Source: Deltaproteobacteria bacterium
GTDB taxonomy: Bacteria > Myxococcota_A > UBA9160
Length of the DNA: 6,718 nucleotides
Assembly (NCBI GenBank): GCA_003520425.1
Contig: DOUU01000183.1
Location: 1 to 6,718, forward strand
Direction: 5' to 3'
Positions 5,966-6,718 of this stretch are shown here, in pieces. Position numbers and translations under genes: made by a program. Numbering within the stretch: position 1 is the stretch's first letter; each line of letters begins with the position of its first letter. Under the pieces are notes generated by a model. It worked only from the letters and a program-made list of their open reading frames with translations. It was not told the DNA's origin and did not search any database.

Positions 5966-6718
5966 ATGAAGAGAAGTCAGACTCGTGCGCTGCGGAGGAG
6001 CGTGTGGGGAGCGCTGCCCTTTGCGGCAGCGCTTCTTGTGGGATGGGCCTCGCCGGCCTCTGCGGTGCGCGTGATCGACGTGCGCGTGGGCCAGCACGGC
6101 GAAGTCACCCGGGTTGTCTTCGACCTCGACGGGCCCGCCCGCTACCACCTCGAGCGCAGCGACGCCGGCGCGCCCGAACTGGTGGTGCACTTCGACGCGA
6201 GCGCGCAGCCGAAGGTCGTTCGTACGCTCTCCAAGGTCGTCGACGGGGTGCGGCTCGAAGCGAGGCCCGAAGGTGCGGTGGCTCGGATTGCCCTGCGTTC
6301 GCGCGATGTCCATGCAACAGAGGAAACGCTTTCGTCGCCCACGCGGATCGTGATCGATCTGCGCGCGTCGACCCCGGCGGAAGTCGCCGCCGCGAAGCGT
6401 CCTGCAGCCCCGCGCGCCGCTCCCTCCGCAGTCGCCGAGGCGGCAGGCCCGCACGGCGCGACGCCTCCCGGCGCCACGGAAGCGACCGTGCCGCCGCCCC
6501 CGCCTCAGCCTGCAGCGCCGCCCCCGGCTGCGCCGACCGCTCCGCGCACCACGGCCGAGGTGATCGAAGCACAGGCGGATGCCGCCGCAGCCCGACTCCT
6601 CGGCGAGCAGGGCGCGGCGAAGCCCGGCGAAGGGCCTGCGCCCTCTGCCCCGCCCTCAGGGGGGCCGTCCGCTCCCCCTTTACCCGCGGAGAGCGCAGCC
6701 CCCGCCGAGAACGCGCCG
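5966..6718 (+). CDS. Exported AMIN-domain protein, Ala/Pro-rich, 3' end outside window
   Basis: The reading frame is open from ATG 5966 to the window edge, giving 251 residues without a stop. Seen: a signal peptide with basic MKRSQTRALRR, a hydrophobic core ALPFAAALLVGWA and an SPASA cleavage site (cut after about Ala33). Residues 34-133 form an AMIN-like beta domain, VRVIDVRVGQHGEVTRVVFDLDGPARYHLE, closing with SPTRIVIDLR. AMIN domains direct proteins to the periplasm and bind peptidoglycan; they occur in amidases such as AmiC, in PilQ secretins and in assorted envelope proteins. From about 134 the chain is Ala/Pro-rich, with short proline runs and one likely helix TAEVIEAQADAAAARLLGEQ, consistent with a flexible periplasmic linker. 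The catalytic or secretin part, if any, would lie beyond the window. AGGGAGG (5943-5949) and GGAGG (5951-5955) precede the start. It follows the crotonase by 60 bases; a separate promoter is possible but not seen. Confidence 0.85.
   Translation, partial: MKRSQTRALRRSVWGALPFAAALLVGWASPASAVRVIDVRVGQHGEVTRVVFDLDGPARYHLERSDAGAPELVVHFDASAQPKVVRTLSKVVDGVRLEARPEGAVARIALRSRDVHATEETLSSPTRIVIDLRASTPAEVAAAKRPAAPRAAPSAVAEAAGPHGATPPGATEATVPPPPPQPAAPPPAAPTAPRTTAEVIEAQADAAAARLLGEQGAAKPGEGPAPSAPPSGGPSAPPLPAESAAPAENAP

Noticed and set aside
4991..6454. A 487-codon open frame on the minus strand over the crotonase and AMIN genes
   Set aside because: The product resembles no family and is Arg/Gly/His-rich, while the plus strand carries an intact crotonase and a signal-peptide-plus-AMIN protein over the same bases.

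Overview
The window is 6.7 kb of dense, very GC-rich chromosomal DNA (about 70 % by eye, not computed). It has long spurious antisense ORFs, frequent GTG starts and overlapping genes. The gene content is a luciferase-like (LLM) flavin/F420 oxidoreductase, tandem ArsA/Get3-type ATPases with alpha-crystallin tails, a BtuF-like binding protein, a crotonase and an AMIN-domain envelope protein. Together these fit a free-living member of the former Deltaproteobacteria (Myxococcota, Binatota or a relative). That placement is an inference from gene content only. There are no tRNA or rRNA genes, CRISPR arrays, insertion sequences or phage genes, and no stretch over 300 bases without a gene.

Layout. 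On the minus strand (3-1549) an LLM-class oxidoreductase gene is followed, through a 4-base ATGA overlap, by a DUF488 gene. A short divergent intergenic region (1550-1668) holds a 7-bp inverted repeat. On the plus strand (1669-5905) five genes run head to tail: a 72-aa CxxC/CxxC zinc-ribbon protein, two consecutive ArsA/Get3-like ATPases that overlap by one base, a signal-less BtuF/TroA-fold binding protein that probably overlaps the second ATPase by four bases, and an enoyl-CoA hydratase/isomerase after 33 bases. After a 60-base gap an exported AMIN-domain protein with a long Ala/Pro-rich segment starts at 5966 and runs off the window.

How the genes may work together. The two ATPases are the core. 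Each keeps the deviant Walker A GKGGVGKT and a switch II of the DxAPT type, and each ends in an ArsA-type alpha-crystallin/HSP20-like domain. This resembles the Get3d branch of the Get3/ArsA family rather than the arsenite pump subunit, and no arsenic genes are nearby. One-base overlap and divergent switch motifs suggest they may form an asymmetric heterodimer; this is inference. The zinc-ribbon protein sits first in the same run, and the leader of the first ATPase contains overlapping inverted repeats that could hide its ribosome binding site. The BtuF-like protein and crotonase are probably co-transcribed, but no shared pathway can be read from the sequence.
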